A stretch of 64,000 nt of DNA, taken from positions 5,320 through 69,319 of the forward strand of contig NZ_LCYG01000022.1 in NCBI RefSeq assembly GCF_001017175.1. The letters are read 5' to 3'. Shown here one piece after another: positions 52,488 to 61,405 of the stretch (within the stretch, counting starts at the first letter, position 1; every line of letters starts with the position of its first letter). The translations under genes were made by a program, and so were the position numbers. The DNA is from Microvirga vignae (GTDB lineage: Bacteria; Pseudomonadota; Alphaproteobacteria; Rhizobiales; Beijerinckiaceae). The notes below the pieces were generated by a model. The model made no database searches and had not been told where the DNA came from. It saw only the letters and a program-made list of their open reading frames with translations.

Positions 52488-52594
52488 GTCACGGCCGTCC
52501 CGGACTTGATCCGGGAATCAGTTCCGGCCATCCACGTCTTGGAAAACACAGCGGATCAAAGGCGTGGATGCCCGCAACAAGTGCGGGCATGACG
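52488..52594. repeat. GTCATCCCCGG-type repeat, copy 1
   Basis: GTCACGGCCGTCCCGGACTT to TCCACGTCTTGGAAAACACA and its inverted partner GGCGTGGATGCCCGCAACAA GTGCGGGCATGACG. Between dxs and sodB stop codons (convergent), so it may act as a double terminator. Confidence 0.75.
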
Positions 52595-52599
52595 AGAAC

Positions 52600-53313
52600 T
52601 CAAATCGTCAGCCTGCCCGCCTTCGCGGAGGCGTAGCGTTCGCCGATCCTGTTCCAGTCGAGCACGTTCCACCAGGCTTTCAGATAGTCAGGACGGCGGT
52701 TCTGATACTTGAGGTAATAGGCGTGCTCCCACACGTCATTACCCATCAAGACCCGCTGCCCGTCCATGAGCGGGGTGTCCTGGTTGGGCTTGGCGATGAT
52801 GGCGAGCCTTCCGTCGCGGCTCACCGTCACGAATACCCAGCCGGAGCCGAACTGCTTCTCCCCGGCCGTGTTGAAATCAGCCTGGAACTTCTGGAAGCCG
52901 CCGAGATCCCGGTCGATGGCACTCTTCAACTCACCGGATGGCTCGCCGCCCGATCCGCCCATGATCTGCCAGAACATCGTATGGTTGGCATGGCCGCCGC
53001 CGTTGTTGCGGATGGCGGTTCTGACCGATTCCGGGATATCGCCGAGCTTCGCCAGCATGTCGTGGAGCGGCATCTTGGCCAAATCGCCATTCCGGCTCAA
53101 AGCGGCATTGAGATTGTTGACGTAAGCCGCATGGTGCTTTCCATGGTGCAGTTCCATGGTCTGAGCGTCGATATGAGGCTCGTTCCTGGAAGGGGCATAT
53201 GGCAGAGGATCGAGCTTGAGGGGGCCGGAAGCCTCTTGCGCCCAGGCCCGAGGAATGGCAGCGCTGGCGGCAAGCAATGTTGCACCGGTCAGGAGATGGC
53301 GACGGTTGAGCAT
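52600..53313 (-). CDS. Fe/Mn superoxide dismutase, exported
   Basis: 237 aa. The N-terminus MLNRRHLLTGATLLAASAAI PRAWAQ is a Tat-like signal peptide (twin arginine RR followed by HLL), so the enzyme acts in the periplasm. The dismutase domain keeps the metal ligands in MELHHGKHHAAYVNNLN, GGHANHTMFWQIMG and VWEHAYYLKYQNRRPDYLKA. The signature DVWEHAYYLKYQN is of the Fe/Mn class; metal choice is not visible. GGAG precedes ATG 53313. Confidence 0.9.
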   Translation of the reverse strand: MLNRRHLLTGATLLAASAAIPRAWAQEASGPLKLDPLPYAPSRNEPHIDAQTMELHHGKHHAAYVNNLNAALSRNGDLAKMPLHDMLAKLGDIPESVRTAIRNNGGGHANHTMFWQIMGGSGGEPSGELKSAIDRDLGGFQKFQADFNTAGEKQFGSGWVFVTVSRDGRLAIIAKPNQDTPLMDGQRVLMGNDVWEHAYYLKYQNRRPDYLKAWWNVLDWNRIGERYASAKAGRLTI

Positions 53314-53417
53314 GGGATCTCCATTGATCTGCTGGGAAGCTGACCGGAGACGCATGCCGGCAACAGCCGGTTCCCGGGCTTGGAAGGATTGTGAAGTCAC
53401 ATGAAGTTGAGGCGTCC

Positions 53418-54146
53418 ATGACCCGCAAACGTGCCGACCTGGTTCTCGTCGAGCGCGGCTTTTTCACAAGCCGCGCCCGGGCGCAGGAAGCCATTGCCGC
53501 AGGCCTCGTCACCGTGAACGGTGCTGTCGTGCGCAAAGCCTCCGACACCGTGTCGGATGATGCTGTCGTCACCGCCGTGCAGCCGCACCCTTACGTCTCG
53601 CGCGGCGGTGTGAAGCTCGCGGCGGCGCTCGACTTCTTCAACATCGACCCTAAAGGTTGCGTCTGCCTCGACATCGGCGCCTCAACCGGCGGCTTCACCG
53701 AAGTGCTGCTGATGCGCGATGCCAAGCATGTCTATGCCGTGGATGTGGGCCACGGGCAGCTTCACCCCAAGGTGGCAAGCGACCCACGCGTGACCAATCT
53801 TGAAGGCACGGATGCACGCTCGCTGAATACCGATCTCACCCCCGAGCCGGCGGATCTTCTCGTGTCCGATGTGAGCTTCATCTCGTTGAAGCTGGTCTTG
53901 CCGAAAGCTGTCGCCTTGCTGAAGCCGCACGCGAAGCTCGCCGTTCTGATAAAGCCGCAATTCGAGGCCGGGCGAGATCACGTGAAGAAGGGCATCGTGC
54001 GGGATGAGGCCGTGCATCGCGCTGTGTGCGAAGATATCAGCGCCTTCATCGCCTCGCTTGGGTTTACCGTCGATGGCATTGCCCCCTCGCCCATCGAAGG
54101 CGGTGACGGCAATCGCGAGTTTTTGTTGGGAGCCCATCGTGGCTGA
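53418..54146 (+). CDS. tlyA: TlyA-family RNA methyltransferase
   Basis: 242 aa. S4 RNA-binding domain first (TRKRADLVLVERGFFTSRAR AQEAIAAGLVTVNG), then an FtsJ-like SAM domain with DIGASTGGFTEVLLMRDAKH and SDVSFISLKLVLPKA; GGDGNREFLL is the conserved end. TlyA of mycobacteria methylates rRNA ribose 2'-O and affects capreomycin sensitivity; the role here is inferred. Overlaps the next methyltransferase by 8 bp. Confidence 0.9.
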   Translation: MTRKRADLVLVERGFFTSRARAQEAIAAGLVTVNGAVVRKASDTVSDDAVVTAVQPHPYVSRGGVKLAAALDFFNIDPKGCVCLDIGASTGGFTEVLLMRDAKHVYAVDVGHGQLHPKVASDPRVTNLEGTDARSLNTDLTPEPADLLVSDVSFISLKLVLPKAVALLKPHAKLAVLIKPQFEAGRDHVKKGIVRDEAVHRAVCEDISAFIASLGFTVDGIAPSPIEGGDGNREFLLGAHRG

Positions 54147-55389
54147 GCAGGTTACAATCAAGCGCCTCGGCGCAAAAGCGGATGGCGTTGCGGAGACCTC
54201 TTCCGGTCCCGTCTTCGTGCCGAAGGTGCTGCCGGGGGAAACCGTCACCATCGAGCGCGACGGATCACGCGCCGATCTCATCAGCATCGACGGGGCGTCT
54301 CCCGAACGTGAGACGCCGTTCTGTCCCTATTTCGACGCATGCGGCGGCTGCGCGACGCAGCACATGAAGCACGGCTTCTACCAGATCTGGAAGCAGGAGA
54401 CGCTCGCGCATACCCTGCGCCAGGCCCGCATCGAAGCACCCATCGAGCCGCTGATCGACGCCCATGGCGAAGGTCGCCGCCGCGTGACGCTGCATGTGCG
54501 CTTTCCGGACCGCACCATGCATGTGGGCTACATGGCGGCGCGCAGCCACCAGATCGTCGAGATCGCCTTCTGCCCCATCGCCGAGCCTGCGCTGAAGGAG
54601 CAGGCACCCGGCATCGCGCGTGCCATCGGCGAGCATCTGAAAGGCGCCCGCAAACCGCTCGATATCCAGATCACGAACACGCAGACCGGCTTCGATGTGG
54701 ATGTGCGCGGGCACGGGCCGGTGAAGGATGCGGATCGCCAGAGCCTCATTAGTCTTGCTGAAAAACTCGATCTCTCGCGCCTCTCGATCCATGGCGACGT
54801 GATCGTGGAGCGCCGCCCGCCCGCCATTCTCATGGGTCGCGCTGCCGTTGTTCCGCCTGCCGGATCCTTCCTGCAGGCGACGCGTCTGGGCGAGGAAACG
54901 CTCGCCCGTTTCGTCACGCAAGCCTGCGAGCGCTCCAAGCGCGTGGCCGATCTCTTTTCAGGCTCCGGCCCCTTCGCCCTGCGACTTGCAGAGAAATCCG
55001 AGGTTCACGCGGTCGAATACGACCAGGGCTCGATGACGGCCCTTGAAAAGGCATTTCGCGCAACGCCGGGCCTGCGCCGCGTCACCACCGAGGCACGCGA
55101 TCTCTTCCGCCGTCCGCTTCTCACGCCCGAGCTCAATGCTTTCGACGCTGTCGTGCTCGACCCGCCGCGTGCAGGCGCGGAGGCGCAGGCAAAACAATTG
55201 GCAGCATCGAAAGTGCCGCTCGTCGTGAGCGTCTCCTGCGATGCTGCCACCTTCGCGCGCGATGCCGCCATTCTCATGAGCAGTGGCTATCGCCTGGAAC
55301 GCGTGATCCCGGTCGATCAGTTCAAGCACTCGCCGCATCTCGAAGTCGTCGGCATCCTGCGGCGCGACATGGTGAAGAAGCGGCGGTGA
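54139..55389 (+). CDS. TrmA/RlmD-like class I SAM-dependent RNA methyltransferase
   Basis: 416 aa from GTG 54139 (overlapping tlyA). A TRAM-like beginning (VTIKRLGAKADGVAETSSGP VFVPKVLPGE), an iron-sulfur type cysteine cluster CPYFDACGGCATQH, then the methyltransferase with DLFSGSGPFALRLAEKSEVH, LDPPRAGAE and VSVSCDAATFARDAA, where the catalytic cysteine sits. This is a 5-methyluridine RNA methyltransferase of the RlmC/RlmD/TrmA group; target base is not decided by sequence. Confidence 0.9.
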   Translation: MAEQVTIKRLGAKADGVAETSSGPVFVPKVLPGETVTIERDGSRADLISIDGASPERETPFCPYFDACGGCATQHMKHGFYQIWKQETLAHTLRQARIEAPIEPLIDAHGEGRRRVTLHVRFPDRTMHVGYMAARSHQIVEIAFCPIAEPALKEQAPGIARAIGEHLKGARKPLDIQITNTQTGFDVDVRGHGPVKDADRQSLISLAEKLDLSRLSIHGDVIVERRPPAILMGRAAVVPPAGSFLQATRLGEETLARFVTQACERSKRVADLFSGSGPFALRLAEKSEVHAVEYDQGSMTALEKAFRATPGLRRVTTEARDLFRRPLLTPELNAFDAVVLDPPRAGAEAQAKQLAASKVPLVVSVSCDAATFARDAAILMSSGYRLERVIPVDQFKHSPHLEVVGILRRDMVKKRR

Positions 55390-55412
55390 TCGCCTCCCTT
55401 CCCGGCACTCTT

Positions 55413-55502
55413 CGTCATCCCCGTCCTTGTGCCGGTGATCCACGTCTTTGGTGCTCTGCGGCTCCAAGACGTGGATGGCCGAAACAAGTGCGGCCATGGC
55501 GA
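55413..55502. repeat. GTCATCCCCGG-type repeat, copy 2
   Basis: CGTCATCCCCGTCCTTGTGC to GATCCACGTCTTTGG, then CAAGACGTGGATGGCCGAAA to GCGGCCATGGCGAT. Sits between the methyltransferase and the convergent SRAP gene. Confidence 0.75.
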
Positions 55503-55511
55503 TAGGAGCGA

Positions 55512-56261
55512 CTAAAACAAACTCCCCTGCTCGTCCTCGTCGCTGGACAGCGGCTTCTTCGCCTTGCGCTTCGTTTCCTTCACCGGCGCCGATTCAGGCT
55601 GAGACAAAGGCTCAATCAAGCCGGGATCGTCGTTCTCGACCTTGTTCACGCGGCTCGAGACCGGGACCACCTCGAGCCAGTCGTCCGGGCACGGACGCAC
55701 GAGGCGCATGACGTTCGCGCGCTCGTCCCGTACGTCGAGCCAGGCGGTCATGTCTTCGTCGGAGAGGATCACCGGCATGCGGTCGTGCACCGCAGACATG
55801 GTTCCGTTGGCGTCAGTCGTGACGATGGCTGCGGTGTCGATCTCGGCTCCATCGGGGCTTGAGTAGGTTTCCCATAAACCTGCCATCGGCAGGGGTTTAC
55901 GGCTGCGCGGACGGATGAGGAACGGCGTCTTCTCACGCCCATGGCGCTGCCACTCGTAGAAGCCGTCGGCCAGGAAGATGCAGCGCCGGCGCTTCAGTGC
56001 CGCCTTGAAGGTGGGCTTCGTCTCAAGCGTCTCGCCGCGCGCGTTGATGACGAGCGGAAAATCCTTCGGGTCCTTCAGCCAGGACGGCAGAAAGCCCCAG
56101 CGCACCAGCATGAAGTGCCGCTCGCCGCGATCTTCCAGCACGATGGGCACCGGCTGGGTGGGAGCCACGTTGTAGCGCGGAGGAAAGTTCGGCTGCTCCG
56201 GATAGCCATAGAACTCCCGGTAGGTTTCGGGAGGCAGCGTGATGGCATAGCGCCCGCACAT
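55512..56261 (-). CDS. SOS response-associated peptidase (SRAP/YedK)
   Basis: 249 aa. The catalytic cysteine is residue 2 (MCGRYAITLPP). NARGETLETKPTFKAALKRR then RCIFLADGFYEWQRHGREKT and HDRMPVILSDEDMTAWLD are the conserved SRAP blocks. These proteins form covalent crosslinks with abasic sites in single-stranded DNA and shield them. The C-terminal ~40 residues are a charged extension not in the core family. Confidence 0.93.
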   Translation of the reverse strand: MCGRYAITLPPETYREFYGYPEQPNFPPRYNVAPTQPVPIVLEDRGERHFMLVRWGFLPSWLKDPKDFPLVINARGETLETKPTFKAALKRRRCIFLADGFYEWQRHGREKTPFLIRPRSRKPLPMAGLWETYSSPDGAEIDTAAIVTTDANGTMSAVHDRMPVILSDEDMTAWLDVRDERANVMRLVRPCPDDWLEVVPVSSRVNKVENDDPGLIEPLSQPESAPVKETKRKAKKPLSSDEDEQGSLF

Positions 56262-56286
56262 GATGTTTCCTCCAATATCTTTCTCC

Positions 56287-56373
56287 CGTCATGGCCCGAC
56301 TTGATCCGGCTATCCACGTCCTGAATCGCTGCGGGTAGAGACGTGGATCCCCGGCCTTGTGCCGGGGATGACG
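56287..56373. repeat. GTCATCCCCGG-type repeat, copy 3
   Basis: CGTCATGGCCCGACTTGATC to CTATCCACGTCCTG and AGAGACGTGGATCCCCGGCC to GCCGGGGATGACG. Lies between the start of the SRAP gene and the stop of corA, both on the minus strand. Confidence 0.75.
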
Positions 56374-56386
56374 TGATGTGGTGTAC

Positions 56387-57382
56387 TTACAACCAGCGCT
56401 TCCAGCGGAAGAAGAGATAGGGCAGCACGGCCGCCAGCACCATGAGGGTGATGGCCCAGGGATATCCGAGATCCCATCCCAGCTCCGGCATGAATTTGAA
56501 GTTCATGCCATAGAGCGATGACACGAGCGTCGGTGGCAGGAAGATCACGGACATCACCGAGAAGATCTTGATGACGTCGTTCTGCTCGATCGTGACGAGG
56601 CCGAGCGTGGCATCGAGCAGAAACTGGATCTTGTTGGAGAGAAACGTCGCGTGCTCCTCGATGGATTGCACATCGCGCAAGGCCGTGCGCCATTCCGACT
56701 GATAGCCCCGCGCCTTCTGCGGCCTCGGCATGCTGGCGGACAGGAACAGGAGCAACCGCTCCACGGAGACCATGCTCTCGCGCACATTGGAGATCACGTC
56801 CCCCTTGCGGCCGATGGACTTCAAAGCGGCGCGGAAGGAGGCGGTCCGGCGTGTTCCCTTCTTCTCGTTCTCGAAGATCGATTGCGACAGACGGTCGATG
56901 CGCTGCCCCACATGGCCGAGAATTTCCGCAGCCCGGTCGATGATCGTCTCGATCAGGCCATCCAGCACCGCCTCCGGCTGGTGACGGCAGCCGCCCGGCT
57001 TTCCGGCGCGAGTCATGAACATGCTGAAGGAGCGTGGCTCGCCGTAGCGCACGGTCACGAGCGCCCGCTCCGTCAGGATGAAGGAGACGTCGATGAGCTT
57101 CGGATTATCGGTGTCGGAACTGCAGAGCACGCGCGCCGTCATGTAGCGCGCGTTGTTCTCGTTGTAGAGAATTTCCGACGGCTCGATATCCGCCATCTCC
57201 TCGCGGGTCGGGATCTCGATGCTCAGATGCCTCTCGACGAGGCGGTCCTCCTCACGGGACGGATCGATCAGGTCGATCCAGAGGGCATCCTCCGGAATCG
57301 GCTCTCCCGGAGGCAGCACGGAACGATCGAGGGATTCCCCCATCGCGGCCGTTACCGGCGCTGGCCTGTGGACTACAATCAT
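56387..57382 (-). CDS. corA: CorA-family magnesium/divalent cation channel
   Basis: 331 aa. A long soluble N-terminal domain with coiled helices, then two membrane helices at the C-terminus: IKIFSVMSVIFLPPTLVSSL with the diagnostic YGMNF (GMN) and WAITLMVLAAVLPYLFFRWK. Two-thirds soluble, as usual. Forms a pentameric Mg2+ or Co2+ entry channel. No regulatory element such as an Mg riboswitch was seen. Confidence 0.93.
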   Translation of the reverse strand: MIVVHRPAPVTAAMGESLDRSVLPPGEPIPEDALWIDLIDPSREEDRLVERHLSIEIPTREEMADIEPSEILYNENNARYMTARVLCSSDTDNPKLIDVSFILTERALVTVRYGEPRSFSMFMTRAGKPGGCRHQPEAVLDGLIETIIDRAAEILGHVGQRIDRLSQSIFENEKKGTRRTASFRAALKSIGRKGDVISNVRESMVSVERLLLFLSASMPRPQKARGYQSEWRTALRDVQSIEEHATFLSNKIQFLLDATLGLVTIEQNDVIKIFSVMSVIFLPPTLVSSLYGMNFKFMPELGWDLGYPWAITLMVLAAVLPYLFFRWKRWL

Positions 57383-57427
57383 ACCCGCCTCCGTTTCAAC
57401 GAGGTCTCACGGTTCACCGCCCCACCT

Positions 57428-57517
57428 CGTCATCCCCGGGCTTGTCCCGGGGATCCACGTCTTAAGGAAAGCTAAGGTTTAAAGACGTGGATGCCCGGAT
57501 CAAGTCCGGGCATGACG
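57428..57517. repeat. GTCATCCCCGG-type repeat, copy 4 (most complete)
   Basis: CGTCATCCCCGGGCTTGTCC CGGGGATCCACGTCTT is mirrored by AAAGACGTGGATGCCCGGAT CAAGTCCGGGCATGACG, with a ~16-nt loop. Each arm is itself palindromic (CCCCGGG/CCCGGGG). It lies upstream of corA and downstream of the SDR gene stop. Confidence 0.8.
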
Positions 57518-57540
57518 CGAAAAGCGTCGTTTTCGGCGCC

Positions 57541-58389
57541 TCATCGTGATGACAGCGGTGGAATATCGTCGGGCACGAAGAAGTCCGGCATCAACGGCTT
57601 CGTGGGATCGACCCGGTACTTCTCGAAGTCGGTCACGCCCTCCTCGCTCAAGAACACGTCATCGATCAGGAAATGGCCGGTAAAGCTCTTCGAAGGCTTC
57701 TGGAAGATGGCATAGGCCGCATCCGACAGAATCTCCGGCGTGCGGCTCGCCTGCACGATCTCGTCGCCGCCGAGCAGGTTCTTCACCGCGCTCGTCGCGA
57801 TGGTCGTGCGGGGCCAGAGGGCGTTGACGGCAATGCCCTTCGGTCTCAGCTCACCGGAGAGGCCCAGCACGCACAGGCTCATGCCGTATTTCGCCAGTGA
57901 ATAGGCGAGATGCGGCGCAAACCACTTCTCCTTCATGTCGAGCGGCGGCGACAGCATGAGGATATGCGGGTTCTGCGCCTTCTCCAGATGCGGGATCGCG
58001 TATTTCGAGACCATGTAGGTACCGCGCGTATTGATCTGGTGCATCAGATCGAAACGCTTCATGTCCGTCAGCGGCGTCGGCGTGAGGCTGATGGCGCTGG
58101 CGTTGTTCACCACGATATCAAGGCCACCGAAGGTCTCGACCGCATTTTGAACGGCGCTTTTGACCGCTTCCTCATCGCGCACGTCAACCACGAGAGGCAA
58201 TGCCTTGCCGCCCGCCTTCTCGATCTCCTCCGCCGCCGTGTAGATCGTGCCGGGAAGCTTGGGATGCAGCTCGGCGGTCTTCGCCGCGATCACCACATTC
58301 GCGCCGTCCTGCGCCGCGCGCAGACCGATGGCGAGACCGATGCCGCGCGAGGCGCCGGTGATGAAAAGCGTTTTTCCTTTGAGTGTCAT
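57541..58389 (-). CDS. SDR-family oxidoreductase (HSDL2-like)
   Basis: 282 aa. LKGKTLFITGASRGIGLAIG L, NNASAISLTPT and YSLAKYGMSLCVLGLSGELR are the cofactor, NNAS and active-site motifs. DVFLSEEGVTDFEKYRVDPT and the preceding stretch resemble human HSDL2-type proteins that act with fatty acyl substrates. It starts 4 bp after the acyl-CoA dehydrogenase stop; the two are surely one operon and may handle the same acyl chain. Confidence 0.87.
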   Translation of the reverse strand: MTLKGKTLFITGASRGIGLAIGLRAAQDGANVVIAAKTAELHPKLPGTIYTAAEEIEKAGGKALPLVVDVRDEEAVKSAVQNAVETFGGLDIVVNNASAISLTPTPLTDMKRFDLMHQINTRGTYMVSKYAIPHLEKAQNPHILMLSPPLDMKEKWFAPHLAYSLAKYGMSLCVLGLSGELRPKGIAVNALWPRTTIATSAVKNLLGGDEIVQASRTPEILSDAAYAIFQKPSKSFTGHFLIDDVFLSEEGVTDFEKYRVDPTKPLMPDFFVPDDIPPLSSR

Positions 58390-58393
58390 GGGA

Positions 58394-60172
58394 TCAGCTC
58401 GCCAGCGCCAGGGTCGCGTCCTGCAGGAAGCCTGCGCCGCCCAAGACCGTGTCTTCCAGACCCTTCGCGCCGACGGCGATGTTCTCCGCGAAGAAGCGGC
58501 ACAGCGCGATGCGGCCTGGATGGGCAGGATCCTTGTCGCCACCAGCCATCGAGGCATTCGCCGCAAGCGCTGCTTCTGCGAGAGCCGCGCCGCCTTGCGC
58601 GATCCCGAAAAGGCGCAGGTAGGGCGTCGCGCCCGCCAGCGCCTCGCCCTGTGCGTTCGAGGAGATGGTCCGGAGCATATGACTCGTTGCGCGATCCAGG
58701 CTCTCGATAGCGTCGCGCAGACGCGGGGCCGTCGCGCCGAAAGCAGGCGTTCCCTCCTTCATGATGCGCATGACGACGGCGCGCATGGAGGCAATCTGCG
58801 CATGCACCGTCTCGCCGCCGGAGAGCGGCAATTTACGCGTGACGAGATCGATGGCCTGAATGCCGTTTGTACCCTCGTAAATCGGCGCGATGCGTGCATC
58901 GCGATAATGCTGCGCGGCTCCCGTCTCCTCGATGAAGCCCATGCCGCCGTGGACCTGCACGCCGAGGGACGCGACCTCCATGCCGATATCGGTGGAGAAG
59001 GCCTTCGCGACCGGCGTGAGCAGAGACGCGCGCTCATGCGCCTTCTTACGGCTCGCCGCATCCTGCTCCAGATGTGCACGATCAATGGCTTCCGCCGTCA
59101 TGTAGCAGATGGCGCGCGCGGCGGCGGTGAGCGCCTTCATGGTGAGAAGATTGCGCTGAATATCGGGGTGCACGACGATAGGACTCATCCCCTCGGCAGC
59201 GCCGATGGCGCGACCCTGCTTCCGCTCGTTGGCGTAAGCGAGAGCCTGCTGATAGGCGCGCTCGGCAATGGCGACGCCCTGCAGGCCGACCGCGAGGCGC
59301 GCATTGTTCATCATCGTGAACATGCAGTTGAGGCCGCGATTCTCTTCGCCCACGAGCCAGCCGATGGCGCCGCCATTGTCGCCGAAGATCATGGTGCAGG
59401 TAGGCGAACCATGGATGCCGAGCTTGTGCTCGAGGCTGTGACAGCGAACGTCGTTGCGCGTGCCGTCGGGCAGGAACTTCGGAACGAGGAAGAGCGAGAT
59501 GCCGCGCGTGCCTTGAGGGGCATCGGGCAACCGCGCCAGCACGAGATGGATGATGTTGTCGGTGAGATCGTGTTCGCCGTAGGTGATGAAGATCTTCTGC
59601 CCCGTGATGCGATAGGTGCCGTCGCCCACGCTCTCAGCGCGGGAGCGCACGGCCGCAAGATCGGAGCCTGCCTGCGGTTCGGTGAGATTCATCGTCGCCG
59701 TCCATTCGCCGGAGACGAGCTTTTCGAGATAGTGGCTCTTCAGGTCGTCCGAGGCATGCGCCTCCAGCGCCTCGATGGCGCCGTGCGTCAGCACCGGGCC
59801 AATGCCGAAAGCCATGGAGGCGGAGTTCCACATCTCGACGCAGGCCGAGTTCAACAGCGTCGGCAGGCCCTGTCCGCCATACTCCACAGGGCCGGGAAGC
59901 GCGTTCCATCCGGCTTCCGTCCAGGCCTTGTAGGCTTCCTTCCAGCCCGGAGCGGTGGTGACGGCGCCGTCCTTCACAGTCGCACCGTGCCTGTCGCCCT
60001 CGCGGTTGAGGGGCGCGATCACGTCATTGGCGAAGCGACCCGCCTCCTCCAGAATCGTTTGGGCCAGATCGGCAGAGAGGTCGCCATAGAGACCATCGGC
60101 AACAGCGCGGTCGAACCCCGCCACATGGCGCATGGTGAAGACGATATCCGGCACCGGAGCGCGGTAGCTCAT
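58394..60172 (-). CDS. Acyl-CoA dehydrogenase (DmdC-like)
   Basis: 592 aa. Longer than the usual ~390-aa acyl-CoA dehydrogenase because of the C-terminal acyl-CoA-dehydrogenase domain seen in the DmdC/FadE12-type branch. TATMNLTEPQAGSDLAAVRS and GQKIFITYGEHDLTDNIIHL bind FAD and substrate; GGMGFIEETGAAQHYRDARI then APIYEGTNGIQAIDLV carries the usual catalytic-glutamate region. 3-methylmercaptopropionyl-CoA dehydrogenases share this architecture, but general fatty acyl-CoA oxidation is as likely. ATG 60172 is preferred over 60187. Confidence 0.9.
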   Translation of the reverse strand: MSYRAPVPDIVFTMRHVAGFDRAVADGLYGDLSADLAQTILEEAGRFANDVIAPLNREGDRHGATVKDGAVTTAPGWKEAYKAWTEAGWNALPGPVEYGGQGLPTLLNSACVEMWNSASMAFGIGPVLTHGAIEALEAHASDDLKSHYLEKLVSGEWTATMNLTEPQAGSDLAAVRSRAESVGDGTYRITGQKIFITYGEHDLTDNIIHLVLARLPDAPQGTRGISLFLVPKFLPDGTRNDVRCHSLEHKLGIHGSPTCTMIFGDNGGAIGWLVGEENRGLNCMFTMMNNARLAVGLQGVAIAERAYQQALAYANERKQGRAIGAAEGMSPIVVHPDIQRNLLTMKALTAAARAICYMTAEAIDRAHLEQDAASRKKAHERASLLTPVAKAFSTDIGMEVASLGVQVHGGMGFIEETGAAQHYRDARIAPIYEGTNGIQAIDLVTRKLPLSGGETVHAQIASMRAVVMRIMKEGTPAFGATAPRLRDAIESLDRATSHMLRTISSNAQGEALAGATPYLRLFGIAQGGAALAEAALAANASMAGGDKDPAHPGRIALCRFFAENIAVGAKGLEDTVLGGAGFLQDATLALAS

Positions 60173-60294
60173 GGCATTTCCTCTCAAGCAATCGGCTTTT
60201 GGATATTGACGCGTTCCCTCGCGCCATTAAACCCGCCCAAGGTATGATCCACTCCCGAGCGAGGAATAGTTTAGACGTGAACGATCCCAGGTCA

Positions 60295-61266
60295 ATGCTA
60301 CGGACGGCGCGTCTGACGGCCGATGAAGCCGGTCTTGCAGAGGCGGCCGCCATCCTGAAGCGCGGCGGCCTCGTGGCCTTCCCGACGGAGACGGTCTACG
60401 GTCTGGGAGCGGACGCCACCAACGCGGAGGCGGTGGCCGGCATCTATGCCGCCAAGGAGCGCCCGAGCTTCAACCCGCTCATCTCGCATCTGGAGAGCTT
60501 CGAAGCCGCGAAGGTTCAAGGCCTCTTCGACGAGACCGCGCAAAAACTGGCGGAGGCCTTCTGGCCTGGACCCCTCACCCTCGTGGTGCCGGTGGCTCCC
60601 ACCTGCACCGTCTCGGATCTTGCGCGCGCCGGTCTCGACAGCGTGGGTTTGCGGGTGCCGGCCCATCCCCTCGCCCATGCCCTTCTGACGGCGACCGGCC
60701 GCCCCGTGGCCGCTCCTTCGGCCAATCGCTCGGGCCGTGTGAGCCCCACGGATGCAGATCATGTCCTGGGCGATCTTGATGGGCGCATCGATGCGGTGCT
60801 TGAGGGGGGCGCATCGGATGTGGGCGTCGAGTCCACGATCATCGCGTGCCTCGGCGGCACCCCGCGCCTGCTGCGTCCCGGCGGTGTGCCGCGCGAGGCG
60901 ATTGAAGCCCTCATTGGGCAGCACCTCGACACCGGCCCCGAAGGTGGAAAGGGCCCGCTCGCTCCCGGCATGCTCGCGTCCCACTACGCGCCCCGCGCGC
61001 AGGTGCGCCTGAATGCGACAGAGATCAAGCCGGGCGAAGCCGCCTTGCTGTTCGGCCCGACGCCGTTGCAGGGAGCCGAACAGGCGAAGACTCACCTGAA
61101 CCTCAGCAAAAACGGCGACCCCAAGGAGGCCGCCGCTCATCTGTTCTCGTATCTGAGGCAGCTCGACGCATCGGGCGCTCAGACCATCGCTGTCGCGCCG
61201 GTTCCGGAGACGGGTCTGGGTGAGGCCATCAACGACCGTCTTCGGCGGGCTGCAGCGGAGCGGTGA
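60295..61266 (+). CDS. L-threonylcarbamoyladenylate synthase (Sua5/TsaC)
   Basis: 323 aa. YrdC domain with KRGGLVAFPTETVYGLGADA, AAKERPSFNPLISHL and GRPVAAPSANRSGRVSPTDA; then a C-terminal Sua5 domain (SHYAPRAQVRLNATEIKPGE). It makes the carbamoyl intermediate of the t6A modification of ANN-decoding tRNAs. Presence of the C-terminal domain puts it in the Sua5 type. Starts at ATG 60295 or GTG 60277 cannot be separated: the latter has GAGGAA upstream. Confidence 0.93.
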   Translation: MLRTARLTADEAGLAEAAAILKRGGLVAFPTETVYGLGADATNAEAVAGIYAAKERPSFNPLISHLESFEAAKVQGLFDETAQKLAEAFWPGPLTLVVPVAPTCTVSDLARAGLDSVGLRVPAHPLAHALLTATGRPVAAPSANRSGRVSPTDADHVLGDLDGRIDAVLEGGASDVGVESTIIACLGGTPRLLRPGGVPREAIEALIGQHLDTGPEGGKGPLAPGMLASHYAPRAQVRLNATEIKPGEAALLFGPTPLQGAEQAKTHLNLSKNGDPKEAAAHLFSYLRQLDASGAQTIAVAPVPETGLGEAINDRLRRAAAER

Positions 61267-61295
61267 TCCGCTCCGCCCCAATTGAACCTCCGGAG

Positions 61296-61383
61296 GTCAT
61301 CCTCGGCCTTGTGCCGGTGATCCACGTCTTGGGACACGCCGTCCAAAAAGACGTGGATGCCCGCGGCAAGCGCGGGCATGACG
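61296..61383. repeat. GTCATCCCCGG-type repeat, copy 5
   Basis: GTCATCCTCGGCCTTGTGCC to TCCACGTCTTGGGAC and AAAGACGTGGATGCCCGCGG CAAGCGCGGGCATGACG. It lies between the convergent sua5 and wrbA genes. Confidence 0.8.
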
Positions 61384-61405
61384 GGGATGAGGACGTGAAC
61401 GTTCC

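Noticed and set aside
58247-60247. 666-codon plus-strand frame opposite the acyl-CoA dehydrogenase
   Set aside because: Antisense shadow rich in Arg/His/Ala; the dehydrogenase motifs are on the minus strand.
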